NCBI RefSeq assembly: GCF_004519305.1
Contig: NZ_SOZA01000009.1
Span: 95,278 to 159,277 of the forward strand
Source of the DNA: Pseudomonas sp. RIT623
GTDB taxonomy: Bacteria > Pseudomonadota > Gammaproteobacteria > Pseudomonadales > Pseudomonadaceae
DNA: 64,000 nucleotides
Reading direction: 5' to 3'
The translations under genes and the position numbers were made by a program. Positions 44,343 to 53,041 of this stretch are shown here, piece by piece (within the stretch, counting starts at the first letter, position 1; each line of letters starts with the position of its first letter). The notes under the pieces are model-generated. The model was not told the DNA's origin. It saw nothing but the letters and a program-made list of their open reading frames with translations, and made no database searches.

Positions 44343-45668
44343 TTACTCAGCGGCAGGCTTGCGCTTTTTCAGCGGTGCCAGGCCATCGGCACTGGCCAGC
44401 GGAGCCTTGTTCCTGGGCTTGGCGGCCGGCTTTTTCTTGGCGGCGCCCTTCTTGTCGGCGCCAGCTTTCTTCTCGACCTTTTTCTTCTTGCTGCCAGCGG
44501 CCTTGCCCGAGGCCTTGACCTTCTTCGGCCCGTTGTAGGTGCCCTTGACCTCCTTGATGACGCGGCGCTCGAACTGCTGCTTGAGGTAGCGCTCGATGCT
44601 CGACATCAGGTTCCAGTCGTTGTGGGTGATCAACGAGATCGCCAGGCCTTCGCCACCGGCACGGCCGGTCCGGCCGACACGGTGCACGTACTCGTCGCCG
44701 CTGCGCGGCATGTCGAAGTTGATCACCAGGTCCAGGCCGTCGATGTCCAGGCCGCGGGCGGCGACATCGGTGGCTACCAGCACCTTGGAGCTACCCTGTT
44801 TGAAGCGCTCGATGGCCTGCTTGCGGTCTTTCTGGTCCTTCTCGCCGTGCAGCACGAAGGCCTTCACATCCTTGGCCACCAGGTGACCGTAGATGCGGTC
44901 GGCCAGGGCGCGGGTGTTGGTGAAGATGATCGCCTTGTCGAAGGTCTCGTTGGCCAGCAGCCACTGCACGATGGCTTCTTTATGCTGGTCGTGGTCGGCA
45001 GTGATGACCTGCTGGCGAGTGCCTTCGGCCAGTTGCGAGACGCTGTTGAGCATCAGGTGCTCAGGGTCCTTCAACACCTTGCCGATGATGTCGCGCAAGG
45101 CCGCGCCACCGGTGGTGGCGGAGAACAGCAAGGTCTGCTCGCGCTGCTCGCACTCCTTGCACAGGCGCTCCATGTCTTCGGCGAAGCCCATGTCGAGCAT
45201 GCGGTCGGCTTCGTCGAGGATCAGCACCTGCACGTGGGACAGGTCGAGGTTGCCGGCGTTGAGGTGCTCGAGCAGGCGGCCCGGGGTGCCGATCAGCACG
45301 TCAGGGACCTTGCGCAGCATCGCGGCCTGTTCCTTGAAGTCTTCACCGCCGGTGATCAGGCCCGCCTTGATGTAGGTGAACTGCGAGAACAGCTGCACTT
45401 GCTTGAGGGTCTGCTGGGCCAGCTCGCGGGTCGGCAGCAGGATCAGCGAGCGAATCTCCACGCGTCCGCCTTTCAGGTCGACCAGACGGTTGAGCAGCGG
45501 CAGGACGAAAGCCGCGGTCTTGCCGCTGCCGGTCTGCGCGGTCACCCGCAGGTCACGCCCTTGCAGGGCCAGGGGAATGGCCGCCGCCTGCACCGGGGTC
45601 GGCTCGACAAATTTCAGCTCGGCCACGGCTTTGAGCAGGCGTTCGTGCAGGGCGAATTGGGAAAACAC
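44343..45668 (-). CDS. DEAD-box ATP-dependent RNA helicase
   Basis: A 441-residue RNA helicase. Order: Q motif (FALHERLLKAVAELKFVEPTPVQAAAIP), motif I AQTGSGKT, Ia PTRELAQQ, motif II DEAD, motif III SAT, and in the second domain motifs IV-VI with VATDVAARGLDIDGLDLVINFD and HRVGRTGR. The last 75 residues are Lys/Ala-rich and probably bind RNA. I chose the GTG at 45668, 8 bases after GAGG, giving MFSQFALHERLL as in relatives I remember; the frame continues upstream but that part overlaps the divergent promoter. Confidence 0.9.
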   Translation of the reverse strand: MFSQFALHERLLKAVAELKFVEPTPVQAAAIPLALQGRDLRVTAQTGSGKTAAFVLPLLNRLVDLKGGRVEIRSLILLPTRELAQQTLKQVQLFSQFTYIKAGLITGGEDFKEQAAMLRKVPDVLIGTPGRLLEHLNAGNLDLSHVQVLILDEADRMLDMGFAEDMERLCKECEQREQTLLFSATTGGAALRDIIGKVLKDPEHLMLNSVSQLAEGTRQQVITADHDQHKEAIVQWLLANETFDKAIIFTNTRALADRIYGHLVAKDVKAFVLHGEKDQKDRKQAIERFKQGSSKVLVATDVAARGLDIDGLDLVINFDMPRSGDEYVHRVGRTGRAGGEGLAISLITHNDWNLMSSIERYLKQQFERRVIKEVKGTYNGPKKVKASGKAAGSKKKKVEKKAGADKKGAAKKKPAAKPRNKAPLASADGLAPLKKRKPAAE

Positions 45669-45812
45669 GGGGGTAACCTCGGGCAAGTGCGAAAAATTCA
45701 AGTTGCATAGGGTAACGTTTTCCGCCGCCAGAACCGAATTTCTTTTGGCAACTTTGCGCCGATCCACGCTCTAATGTCGCCTCGTACCGCAATACAGACC
45801 GTTTCCAAGCCC

Positions 45813-47114
45813 ATGGACATCCAACGTTTCTGGCGTGACGCCCTCGACCTGTGGGGCACGCTCGACCAACACCCGATGCTGCACGCCGCCCTCGGCCTTA
45901 TCGTGCTGCTGCTCGTCTCGCTGCTGATCGGCCGCCTGGCGCGCTTTCTGATCCTGCATTCCACCCGCCTGCTGGCACGGCAACCGGCGCTGCGCTGGCT
46001 GGACGACCTGCGCCACAACAAAGTGCTGCACCGCCTGGCCCAGACCACCCCGTCGCTGGTGGTGCAGTTCGGCCTCAAGCTGGTGCCAGAGCTGTCCGCC
46101 ACCGCCCAGCACTTCCTGGGCAACGTCGCCCTGGCTGTGACCTTGCTGTTCATGACCCGCGCCCTGTCGTGCCTGCTCGATGCCCTGCTGGACATCTACG
46201 CGCGCAGCGAACACGCCCGCACCCGCTCGATCAAGGGCTACATGCAGTTGGCCAAGATGATGCTGTGGATCTTCGCCGCCATCGTCATCGTCGCCACCCT
46301 GATCGATCGCTCGCCGCTGTTGCTGCTATCGGGCCTGGGCGCCATGTCGGCGGTACTGCTGTTGGTGTACAAGGACACCCTGCTGTCGTTCGTCGCCAGC
46401 GTGCAACTGACCAGCAACGACATGCTGCATGTCGGCGACTGGATCGAAATGCCCCAGGCCGGCGCCGATGGCGACGTAGTGGACATCACCCTGCACACGG
46501 TGAAGGTGCAGAACTTCGACAAGACCATCGTCTCGATCCCCACCTGGCGCCTGATGAGCGAGTCGTTCCGCAACTACCGCGGCATGCAGCAATCAGGCGG
46601 GCGGCGGATCAAGCGCAGCCTGTTCATCGACGCCGCCGGCGTGCGTTTTCTCAACGCCGAAGAACAGCGCCGCCTCGGCCAGGTCAGCCTGCTGGGCGAC
46701 TACCTGAGCCAGAAGCGCCAGGAACTGCACCAATGGAACGAAGCCCTGGGCCCGGTGGCGGAACTGTCGGCCAACCGCCGCCAACTGACCAACATCGGCA
46801 CCTTCCGCGCCTTCGCCCTGGCGTACCTGAAAAGCCATCCCAACGTGCACCCGAACATGACCTGCATGGTCCGTCAGATGCAGACCACCGCCGAAGGCGT
46901 GCCGCTGGAAATCTACTGCTTCACCACCACCACGGTGTGGGCCGAGTACGAGCGCATCCAGGGCGATATCTTCGACTACCTGCTGGCGGTGCTGCCGGAG
47001 TTCGGGCTAAGTCTCTACCAGCAGCCGAGTGGCAATGACATGCGCGCTGGGCTCGCCGCCCGGCCGCAAGCACAACCGCAACCGCGCGGCTTGGAAACGC
47101 TGAGCGACGCATGA
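45813..47114 (+). CDS. MscS-family mechanosensitive channel, YbdG/MscM-like
   Basis: A 433-residue inner-membrane protein. Five helices (about 20-200) lead into the MscS domain: pore helix LLLLSGLGAMSAVLLLVYKDTLLSFVASVQL, then the beta domain HVGDWIEMPQAGADGDVVDITLHTVKVQNFDKTIVSIPTW and the C-terminal alpha/beta vestibule. YbdG-type channels open at low conductance under osmotic downshift. I prefer the ATG at 45813 over the one at 45774; neither has a strong ribosome site. A strong terminator follows. Confidence 0.87.
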   Translation: MDIQRFWRDALDLWGTLDQHPMLHAALGLIVLLLVSLLIGRLARFLILHSTRLLARQPALRWLDDLRHNKVLHRLAQTTPSLVVQFGLKLVPELSATAQHFLGNVALAVTLLFMTRALSCLLDALLDIYARSEHARTRSIKGYMQLAKMMLWIFAAIVIVATLIDRSPLLLLSGLGAMSAVLLLVYKDTLLSFVASVQLTSNDMLHVGDWIEMPQAGADGDVVDITLHTVKVQNFDKTIVSIPTWRLMSESFRNYRGMQQSGGRRIKRSLFIDAAGVRFLNAEEQRRLGQVSLLGDYLSQKRQELHQWNEALGPVAELSANRRQLTNIGTFRAFALAYLKSHPNVHPNMTCMVRQMQTTAEGVPLEIYCFTTTTVWAEYERIQGDIFDYLLAVLPEFGLSLYQQPSGNDMRAGLAARPQAQPQPRGLETLSDA

Positions 47115-47120
47115 GCACTC

Positions 47121-47150
47121 AAGGCGCCCCATGGGCGCCTTTTGCTTTTT
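47121..47150 (+). terminator. Rho-independent terminator
   Basis: AAGGCGCCC and GGGCGCCTT form a tight stem around a 3-4 base loop, followed by TTTGCTTTTT. It stands directly after the channel gene. Confidence 0.92.
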
Positions 47151-47253
47151 ACCCCTCTGCCCCACTACGCTAGGCGCAAAACGTCATCAAGGAAGATCGA
47201 CGGACCTGCCCTGATGACCGATCAACGCCACTCGCAGCCACCGTGAGCGAACC

Positions 47254-48459
47254 ATGCGTCAGGATCTGTCCCTAACCCCGCCCCACGTCACCGCCGACAC
47301 CGGCCCAAAACGCAAAGCCCTGGCCGCCGCCAGTCTCGCCCATGGCGCGCATGACGGCCTCACCGATGTCATCTACGTGCTGCTGCCTATCTGGCAGGCC
47401 GCCTTCGGCCTCAGCTACGCCCAGGTTGGCCTGCTACGCGGCGCCTACGCCGGAATGATGGCGGGCTTTCAACTGCTGGCCAGCAAAGGGGCCCGACGCT
47501 GGGGGCGCGAAGCGCTGTTGATCCGGGGCACGGCGCTGGCCGGGCTGGCCTACCTGCTGGCCGCCCAGGCCAGCGACCTGAGCCTGTTGCTGATCGCCCT
47601 GATGCTCGCCGGCCTCGGCGCCAGCCCCCAGCACCCGCTGGCCAGCGCCCTGGTCGCCGATGCCTACGACGGCAGTGGCAAGGTCAAGCAGGCCCTGGCC
47701 CAGTACAACTTCGCCGGCGATATCGGCAAGGCGGTGATTCCGGGGCTAAGCGGCCTGGCGCTGGTGTATCTGTCCTGGCAGGCCAATGCCACGCTGCTCG
47801 GCCTGCTCGGGCTTGGCGCGGCGGCGCTGCTGTGGGCGCTCTTGCGCCAGCCGCCATCACAGATCGAGCCTCTCGCCAAAACCACATGCCAGCACCAGGC
47901 TGGCGCGCCCTCCGGCCTGGTGGCGCTGATCGCCACCGGCACCCTCGACAGCGGCGTGCGCATGGGGTTTCTGACCTTCCTGCCGTTCCTGCTGCAGGCC
48001 AAGGGCGCGGCCACCGCCCAGATAGGCCTGGCCCTGGCGCTGTTGTTCATCGGCGGGGCATTCGGCAAGCTGTTCTGCGGCTACCTGGGGGCGCGCCTGG
48101 GACCGGTGCGCACGATAATCTGCACCGAGTTGCTGACGGCCGTGCTGATCCTGGTGGCACTCATGCTGCCACTGTTGGCGCTGATGCTGGTCATGCCGCT
48201 GATCGGCGTGGCGCTCAACGGCACGTCTTCGGTACTGACCGCGCTGGTGCCGGATTTCGCCGGGCGCGCGCACCGCGAACGGGTGTTCGCCTGCTACTAC
48301 ACCGGCACCGTGAGTGGGGGCGCGCTGGCCCCGCTGCTGATCGGCGCGATGTCCGACCATGCTGGGGTGGCCCAAGGCCTGATGGTGCTGGCTGGCACCT
48401 TGTTGCTGACCTTGCCGCTGTGCCTGGTGATACGCCACGGCCTGCGTCAGCCGGCCTGA
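47254..48459 (+). CDS. MFS transporter, fosmidomycin-resistance (Fsr)-like
   Basis: A 401-residue major facilitator protein with 12 helices. SLAHGAHDGLTDVIYVLLPIWQAAFGLSYAQVG at the start and ASPQHPLASALVADAY in the first half are characteristic of the Fsr/YfnC group of drug exporters, and CYYTGTVSGGALAPLLIGAMSDHAG marks the last helices. The physiological substrate is not known. It has its own promoter region after the upstream terminator. Confidence 0.85.
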   Translation: MRQDLSLTPPHVTADTGPKRKALAAASLAHGAHDGLTDVIYVLLPIWQAAFGLSYAQVGLLRGAYAGMMAGFQLLASKGARRWGREALLIRGTALAGLAYLLAAQASDLSLLLIALMLAGLGASPQHPLASALVADAYDGSGKVKQALAQYNFAGDIGKAVIPGLSGLALVYLSWQANATLLGLLGLGAAALLWALLRQPPSQIEPLAKTTCQHQAGAPSGLVALIATGTLDSGVRMGFLTFLPFLLQAKGAATAQIGLALALLFIGGAFGKLFCGYLGARLGPVRTIICTELLTAVLILVALMLPLLALMLVMPLIGVALNGTSSVLTALVPDFAGRAHRERVFACYYTGTVSGGALAPLLIGAMSDHAGVAQGLMVLAGTLLLTLPLCLVIRHGLRQPA

Positions 48460-48471
48460 GCCACACGCGGC

Positions 48472-49344
48472 TCAGGCTGCGCCCGGCAGTCTCGCGCGCT
48501 GGCCACCCAAACGGCTCAACCACACCGAAGCCAGAATGATCCCGCCCCCCATGGCCAACCGCCCCAGCGGTTCGTCATGGTTCCAGATCAGCAGATTGAG
48601 CAGCAGGCCCACAGGCACATGCAGGTTGTTCATCACCGCCAGGGTCCCCCCGGAAACCAGGCAGGCGCCCTTGTTCCACCAGTACAGGCCCAAGGCTGTC
48701 GGGCACAGGCCGAGGAACAGCAATACCAGCCACTGGGTGTCGGTGCTCGGCAGGTGCTGGGCATTGCCGAACAGCAGGAACGCCGGCAGCACCACCAGCA
48801 GCGCGCCCAGGTAGAAGTAGCCGAAACGCCGGTAGTGCGGCAGGTCGCTGGGATTGCGCGCCACCAGGTGGCGGTACAGCACCTGGCCGGCGGCGTAGGT
48901 GAAGTTGGCCAGTTGCAGCAGCAGGAAGCCCATGAAGAACTCGCCGGTGACGGTGTCGAAGCGAATCACCGCGGCGCCGGCCACCGCCACCAGCGCGGCC
49001 AGCAGCGCCCAGGGATTGAAACGGCGGTTCAGGGCGTCTTCGATCAGCGTTACATGCAGCGGCGTGAGGATGGTGAACAGCAGCACCTCGGGTACCGTCA
49101 GCACGCGGAAACTCAGGTACAGGCAGACATAGGTGATGCCGTACTGCAAGGCGCCGATCAGCAGCATCGAGCGCATGAAGCGTGGTTCGACCAGGCGCCA
49201 GCGGGTCAGCGGCAGGAACACCAGCCCGGCCAGCAGCACCCGCGCCAGCACCGCGAAGTAGCTGTCGACGTGGCCGGCCAGGTACTCGCCGATCAGGTTG
49301 AAGGAATACGCCTGGATCAGCGCGACGATTATCAGGTAGCCCAT
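48472..49344 (-). CDS. YigM-like transporter (carboxylate/amino acid/amine transporter, DMT superfamily)
   Basis: A 290-residue membrane protein with ten helices. The start ALIQAYSFNLIGEYLAGHVD followed by SYFAVLARVLLAGLVFLP, the middle VLLFTILTPLHVTLIED and the end MNNLHVPVGLLLNLLIW closely follow E. coli YigM, a biotin importer, as I remember it. Biotin transport is therefore the leading idea but the subfamily also includes exporters. It is convergent with the MFS gene, 12 bases apart. Confidence 0.8.
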   Translation of the reverse strand: MGYLIIVALIQAYSFNLIGEYLAGHVDSYFAVLARVLLAGLVFLPLTRWRLVEPRFMRSMLLIGALQYGITYVCLYLSFRVLTVPEVLLFTILTPLHVTLIEDALNRRFNPWALLAALVAVAGAAVIRFDTVTGEFFMGFLLLQLANFTYAAGQVLYRHLVARNPSDLPHYRRFGYFYLGALLVVLPAFLLFGNAQHLPSTDTQWLVLLFLGLCPTALGLYWWNKGACLVSGGTLAVMNNLHVPVGLLLNLLIWNHDEPLGRLAMGGGIILASVWLSRLGGQRARLPGAA

Positions 49345-49467
49345 GGTTGGCCCTCGTGGATCAAGGCGGCGACCTTAGCGGGTTGGGTCTGGCCAGTTCA
49401 ACCATGAGGATTGTGGGGGTGCTTGGGGGAGCCGCAGAGGGCCTGGGGTCTGGTGTCATCGCAGGAA

Positions 49468-49516
49468 TCGCCGGGGCCGCTACGCGGCCCTTTCGCGGCA
49501 CAAGGCCGCTCCTACA
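49468..49516. repeat. Single REP element
   Basis: One copy, with the hairpin GGGGCCGCTACGCGGCCC and the outer tail GGCACAAGGCCGCTCCTACA. It lies between the promoter of the YigM-like gene and the 3' end of the azoreductase gene. Confidence 0.85.
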
Positions 49517-49535
49517 GAGCACGCGTAAAGCAGAT

Positions 49536-49564
49536 AAAAAAGCCCGGCCATGAACTGGCCGGGC
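49536..49564 (-). terminator. Rho-independent terminator of the azoreductase gene
   Basis: GCCCGGCCA and TGGCCGGGC form a perfect 9-base stem with a 5-base loop, and the adjoining A-run at 49536-49541 reads as TTTTTT on the minus strand. It lies 51 bases beyond the azoreductase stop codon. Confidence 0.92.
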
Positions 49565-49615
49565 AGGTACACCCAAAGGAGCAACAAGGTGTCAGGGTTG
49601 GGAATTCATCGCGGC

Positions 49616-50215
49616 TCAGGCCACCGCGGCCAGCTTGGCCTTGGCCTGGTTGAGGCCCTTCTCGTGGAACTCGCCGCTCATGTTCAGGCCTTCGGCGTGA
49701 ATGAAGTCCACCTCGTGGATGCCGATGAAGGCCATCACCTGGCGCAGGTAGGGTTCCTGGTGGTCGCTACTGGCACCGGCATGGATGCCGCCGCGGGCGG
49801 TCAGGACGATGGCGCGCTTGCCAGCCAGCAACCCCTGCGGGCCGGTGGGGGTGTACTTGAAGGTGATGCCGGCGCGCAGCACATGGTCCAGCCAGGCCTT
49901 CAGGGTGCTGGGGATGGTGAAGTTGTACATCGGCGCGGCCATCACCAGCACATCGGCGGCCAGCAGTTCATCGGTCAGCGCGTTGGAACGCTCCAGCGCT
50001 TCACGCTCGGCGGCGCTGCGCTGCTCCTCGGGCTTCATCCAGCCGCCGAGCAGGCTGGCATCCAGGTGCGGCACCGGGGCCACCGCCAGGTCGCGCACCG
50101 TGATCGCGTCGGCCGGGTGCGCCGCCCGCCACTGCTGGATGAAATCCTGGGTCAGTTGGCGGGAAACGGAATCCTGCTGACGGGCGCTGCTTTCGATGAT
50201 CAGTACGCGGGACAT
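49616..50215 (-). CDS. azoR: FMN-dependent NADH-azoreductase
   Basis: A 199-residue flavodoxin-fold enzyme that reduces azo bonds and quinones. The phosphate-binding loop ESSARQQDSVSRQL, APMYNFTIPSTLKAWLDHVLRAGITF (FMN-binding and dimer contacts) and TARGGIHAG are all family marks. GGAGG precedes the ATG at 50215; the ATG 4 codons upstream overlaps that site. Two direct repeats of CTATCGAT in the promoter (separate entry) suggest LysR control. Confidence 0.92.
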   Translation of the reverse strand: MSRVLIIESSARQQDSVSRQLTQDFIQQWRAAHPADAITVRDLAVAPVPHLDASLLGGWMKPEEQRSAAEREALERSNALTDELLAADVLVMAAPMYNFTIPSTLKAWLDHVLRAGITFKYTPTGPQGLLAGKRAIVLTARGGIHAGASSDHQEPYLRQVMAFIGIHEVDFIHAEGLNMSGEFHEKGLNQAKAKLAAVA

Positions 50216-50274
50216 GGGTGCCTCCATCGGCGGTAAAGGGGTGCAATTCGATGGAGGTGAGATTAGAGGTTGAC

Positions 50275-50317
50275 CTATCGATAAAAAAGCGTAAAAAATG
50301 GGTTCAATCTATCGATT
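50275..50317. promoter_or_regulatory. Direct repeats CTATCGATA/CTATCGATT in the azoR promoter
   Basis: Two near-identical 9-base words, at 50275-50283 and 50309-50317, lie 34 bases apart in an AT-rich stretch upstream of azoR; each contains ATCGAT, a palindrome. The spacing is a little over three helical turns. They could be sites for the LysR regulator encoded at 50690, or another factor. Confidence 0.45.
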
Positions 50318-50325
50318 AATCAGTT

Positions 50326-50640
50326 TTATTCCGCTTTGCAGTCCAGCGCGATGCGCAGCTTGATGATCTGCCGGTTGAACTTGGCCGTCACATCGACGCT
50401 TTTGCCCGCCGGCACGTTGACCCGGCGCACCCGTGGCGCCTCGGGCCCATTGCGGAAACTGACCTTGCATGCCGCCGCCACCTGCCCATAGTTGTTCAGG
50501 CTGATCGAGCCAATGTCGTAGGCAGTGTCATAGGCGGTGTAGTCAACCTTGACCCCGGTCATCTGCTTTTCCACGTCGATGGGATAAGCCATGGCCCCGA
50601 GGGGCAGGCACAGCAGCACGGCCAGACAACTTTTCTTCAT
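50326..50640 (-). CDS. Small periplasmic protein of unknown function
   Basis: A 104-residue protein with a signal peptide (MKKSCLAVLLCLPLGAMA, cut before YPIDVEKQM). The mature part is beta-rich, contains VNVPAGKSVDVTAKFN, and has two Cys residues (AACKVSF and ALDCKAE), likely a disulphide. AAGGAG precedes the ATG. It lies between azoR and a LysR gene and is on the azoR strand. I do not recognise the family. Confidence 0.75.
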   Translation of the reverse strand: MKKSCLAVLLCLPLGAMAYPIDVEKQMTGVKVDYTAYDTAYDIGSISLNNYGQVAAACKVSFRNGPEAPRVRRVNVPAGKSVDVTAKFNRQIIKLRIALDCKAE

Positions 50641-50689
50641 AGGGCGCTCTCCTTGAGAAGAGCGCAGCTTAGGACAACAGGAGCCATAG

Positions 50690-51613
50690 ATGAAAGCGCC
50701 GCGCGTAACCCTGGATCAGTGGCGGACCTTGCAGGCGGTGGTCGATCACGGCGGGTTCGCCCAGGCCGCCGAGGCCCTGCACCGTTCACAGTCGTCGGTG
50801 AGCTACACCGTGGCGCGCATGCAGGAGCAACTGGGCGTTCCGCTGCTGCGCATCGACGGGCGCAAGGCGGTGCTGACCGAGGCCGGCAGCGTATTGCTGC
50901 GGCGCTCGCGACAACTGGTCAAGCAGGCCAGCCAGCTCGAGGACCTGGCCCACCACATGGAACAGGGCTGGGAAGCCGAGGTGCGCCTGGTGGTCGACGC
51001 CGCCTACCCCAGCGCCCGCCTGGTGCGCGCCCTGAGCGCGTTCATGCCGCAGAGCCGCGGCTGCCGCGTGCGTCTGCGCGAAGAAGTGCTGTCCGGGGTC
51101 GAGGAAGTGCTGCAAGAGGGCATCGCCGACCTCGCCATCAGCGGCTTCAACATCAGCGGCTACCTGGGCACCGAACTGAGCTCGGTGGAGTTCGTCGCCG
51201 TTGCCCACCCCGAACACAGCCTGCATCGCATGGGCCGCGAGATCACCTTCCAGGACCTGGAAAGCCAGTTGCAGGTGGTGATCCGTGACTCCGGCCGCGC
51301 CCAGCCGCGCGACGTCGGCTGGCTGGGCGCCGAGCAGCGCTGGACAGTGGGCAGCCTGGGCACTGCCGCGACCTTCGTCAGCAGCGGCCTGGGCTTCGCC
51401 TGGCTACCCCGGCACATGATCGAGCGCGAGCTGCGCGAAGGCGTGCTCAAGCCGCTGCCGCTGGATCAGGGTGGCAGCCGCCACCCACTGTTCTACCTTT
51501 ACTCGAGCAAGGAAAAGACCCTGGGCCCGGCCACGCAGATCCTCATCGAACTGCTGCGCAATTTCGACACCGCGCCGCTGGACGTGCCCTTCGCCGCTCC
51601 CCCGCAAGCCTGA
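50690..51613 (+). CDS. LysR-family transcriptional regulator
   Basis: A 307-residue LysR protein. Helix-turn-helix at GGFAQAAEALHRSQSSVSYTVARMQEQLG (about 21-49); effector domain about 90-295 with SSGLGFAWLPRHMIERELREG. Divergent from the small periplasmic gene and upstream, by 13 bases, of an alpha/beta hydrolase gene, so it probably lies in the same transcript or controls nearby genes such as azoR. The inducer is unknown. Confidence 0.87.
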   Translation: MKAPRVTLDQWRTLQAVVDHGGFAQAAEALHRSQSSVSYTVARMQEQLGVPLLRIDGRKAVLTEAGSVLLRRSRQLVKQASQLEDLAHHMEQGWEAEVRLVVDAAYPSARLVRALSAFMPQSRGCRVRLREEVLSGVEEVLQEGIADLAISGFNISGYLGTELSSVEFVAVAHPEHSLHRMGREITFQDLESQLQVVIRDSGRAQPRDVGWLGAEQRWTVGSLGTAATFVSSGLGFAWLPRHMIERELREGVLKPLPLDQGGSRHPLFYLYSSKEKTLGPATQILIELLRNFDTAPLDVPFAAPPQA

Positions 51614-51626
51614 AAGGACCGCGCCC

Positions 51627-52439
51627 ATGGCCTGTTTCGAACACGACGGATGCCTGCTGCATTACGAGGAACACGGCCAGGGCGAACCCCTGGTACTGCT
51701 GCACGGGCTGGGCTCGAGCAGCCAGGACTGGGAGTTGCAGGTACCGGAGTTCAGCCGTCACTACCGGGTGATCCTCATGGACATACGCGGCCATGGGCAG
51801 TCGTCCAAGCCGCGCCGGGGCTACCAGATCAAGACCTTCAGCGAAGACCTGCTGGCCCTGCTCCAGCATTTGGGCAGTGGGCCGGTGCATTTTGTTGGCC
51901 TGTCCATGGGCGGCATGCTCGGCTTTCAATTCGCCGTCGACCACCCCGACTGGCTACGCAGCCTGTGCATCGTCAACAGTGCCCCTGAAGTGAAGCGCCG
52001 TACCCCGAGCGACTGGCTGTGGTGGCTCAAGCGCTGGGGCCTGGCACGCCTGCTCAGTGTCGAGACCGTCGGCAAAGGCCTGGCCGCACGGCTGTTCCCC
52101 AAGCCGCAGCAAGCCGAGCTGCGACGCAAGATGGCCGAGCGCTGGGCACGCAACGACAAACGCGCCTATCTCAAGAGCTTCGACGCCATCGTCGACTGGG
52201 GCGTGCAGGAACGCATCGGCCAGATCCGCTGTCCCACGCTGGTGATCGCCGCCGACCAGGATTACACACCGATACCACTGAAAGAGCGCTACGTCGCCCT
52301 GATGCCCAACGCCAGGCTGGCAGTGATCGCCGATTCACGGCACGCTACCCCCCTGGACCAACCCGAGGTCTTCAACCAGACCCTGCTGCACTTCCTCGCA
52401 GCCGCTTCCACCTCTCAAGGATCTTTGAGCCCATGCTGA
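51627..52439 (+). CDS. Alpha/beta-fold hydrolase
   Basis: A 270-residue cytoplasmic hydrolase with oxyanion motif [12 protein letters not shown], nucleophile elbow GLSMGG (Ser about 95), acidic residue in AADQDYTP and catalytic His in [11 protein letters not shown], so the triad is complete. It resembles 3-oxoadipate enol-lactonase-like and esterase members, but no pathway genes are adjacent. AAAGGA precedes the ATG. The stop codon overlaps the start of the cyclophilin gene by 7 bases, so the two are translationally coupled. Confidence 0.87.
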   Translation: MACFEHDGCLLHYEEHGQGEPLVLLHGLGSSSQDWELQVPEFSRHYRVILMDIRGHGQSSKPRRGYQIKTFSEDLLALLQHLGSGPVHFVGLSMGGMLGFQFAVDHPDWLRSLCIVNSAPEVKRRTPSDWLWWLKRWGLARLLSVETVGKGLAARLFPKPQQAELRRKMAERWARNDKRAYLKSFDAIVDWGVQERIGQIRCPTLVIAADQDYTPIPLKERYVALMPNARLAVIADSRHATPLDQPEVFNQTLLHFLAAASTSQGSLSPC

Positions 52440-52990
52440 AAAAACTTCTGCTCACTGCCTGCTCGGTCGCCTTCGCCGCCAGCGCCATGGCCTCCGACAA
52501 GACCCCGCACGTCGAACTGGTCACCAGCTTCGGCAAGGTCGAAATCGAGCTGAATGCTGAAAAAGCGCCCATCAGTACGAAAAATTTCCTGACGTATGTC
52601 GACAGCGGTTTCTATGACAATACGATCTTCCACCGCGTGATCCCGGGCTTCATGGTCCAGGGCGGCGGCTTCACCGACCAGATGGTGCAAAAGAGCACCG
52701 AGGATCCGATCCGCAACGAAGCCAGCAACGGCCTGCAGAACACCCGCGGCACCCTGTCGATGGCGCGCACCTCCGACCCGAACTCGGCCACCAGCCAGTT
52801 CTTCATCAACGTCGCCGACAACGATTTCCTCAACCCGGGCCGCGACCGTGGCTACGCGGTGTTCGGCAAGGTCACCAAGGGCATGGAGGTGGTCGACCAG
52901 ATCGTCAACTCGCCGACCACCGTCAAGAAAGGCATGCGCGATGTCCCGGCCGACCCGGTGTACATCAAGTCGGCCAAACGCATCGACTGA
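52433..52990 (+). CDS. Periplasmic peptidyl-prolyl cis-trans isomerase, cyclophilin type (PpiA-like)
   Basis: A 185-residue cyclophilin. The signal peptide [20 protein letters not shown] places it in the periplasm. The catalytic and substrate-binding segments [37 protein letters not shown] and [15 protein letters not shown] are complete. It assists folding of envelope proteins by isomerising X-Pro bonds. Its start overlaps the end of the hydrolase gene. Confidence 0.92.
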   Translation: MLKKLLLTACSVAFAASAMASDKTPHVELVTSFGKVEIELNAEKAPISTKNFLTYVDSGFYDNTIFHRVIPGFMVQGGGFTDQMVQKSTEDPIRNEASNGLQNTRGTLSMARTSDPNSATSQFFINVADNDFLNPGRDRGYAVFGKVTKGMEVVDQIVNSPTTVKKGMRDVPADPVYIKSAKRID

Positions 52991-53041
52991 CCACGCACCA
53001 CACAGGGACGTGGGTCGGGTCACACAGGAGTCTTGTCACCC

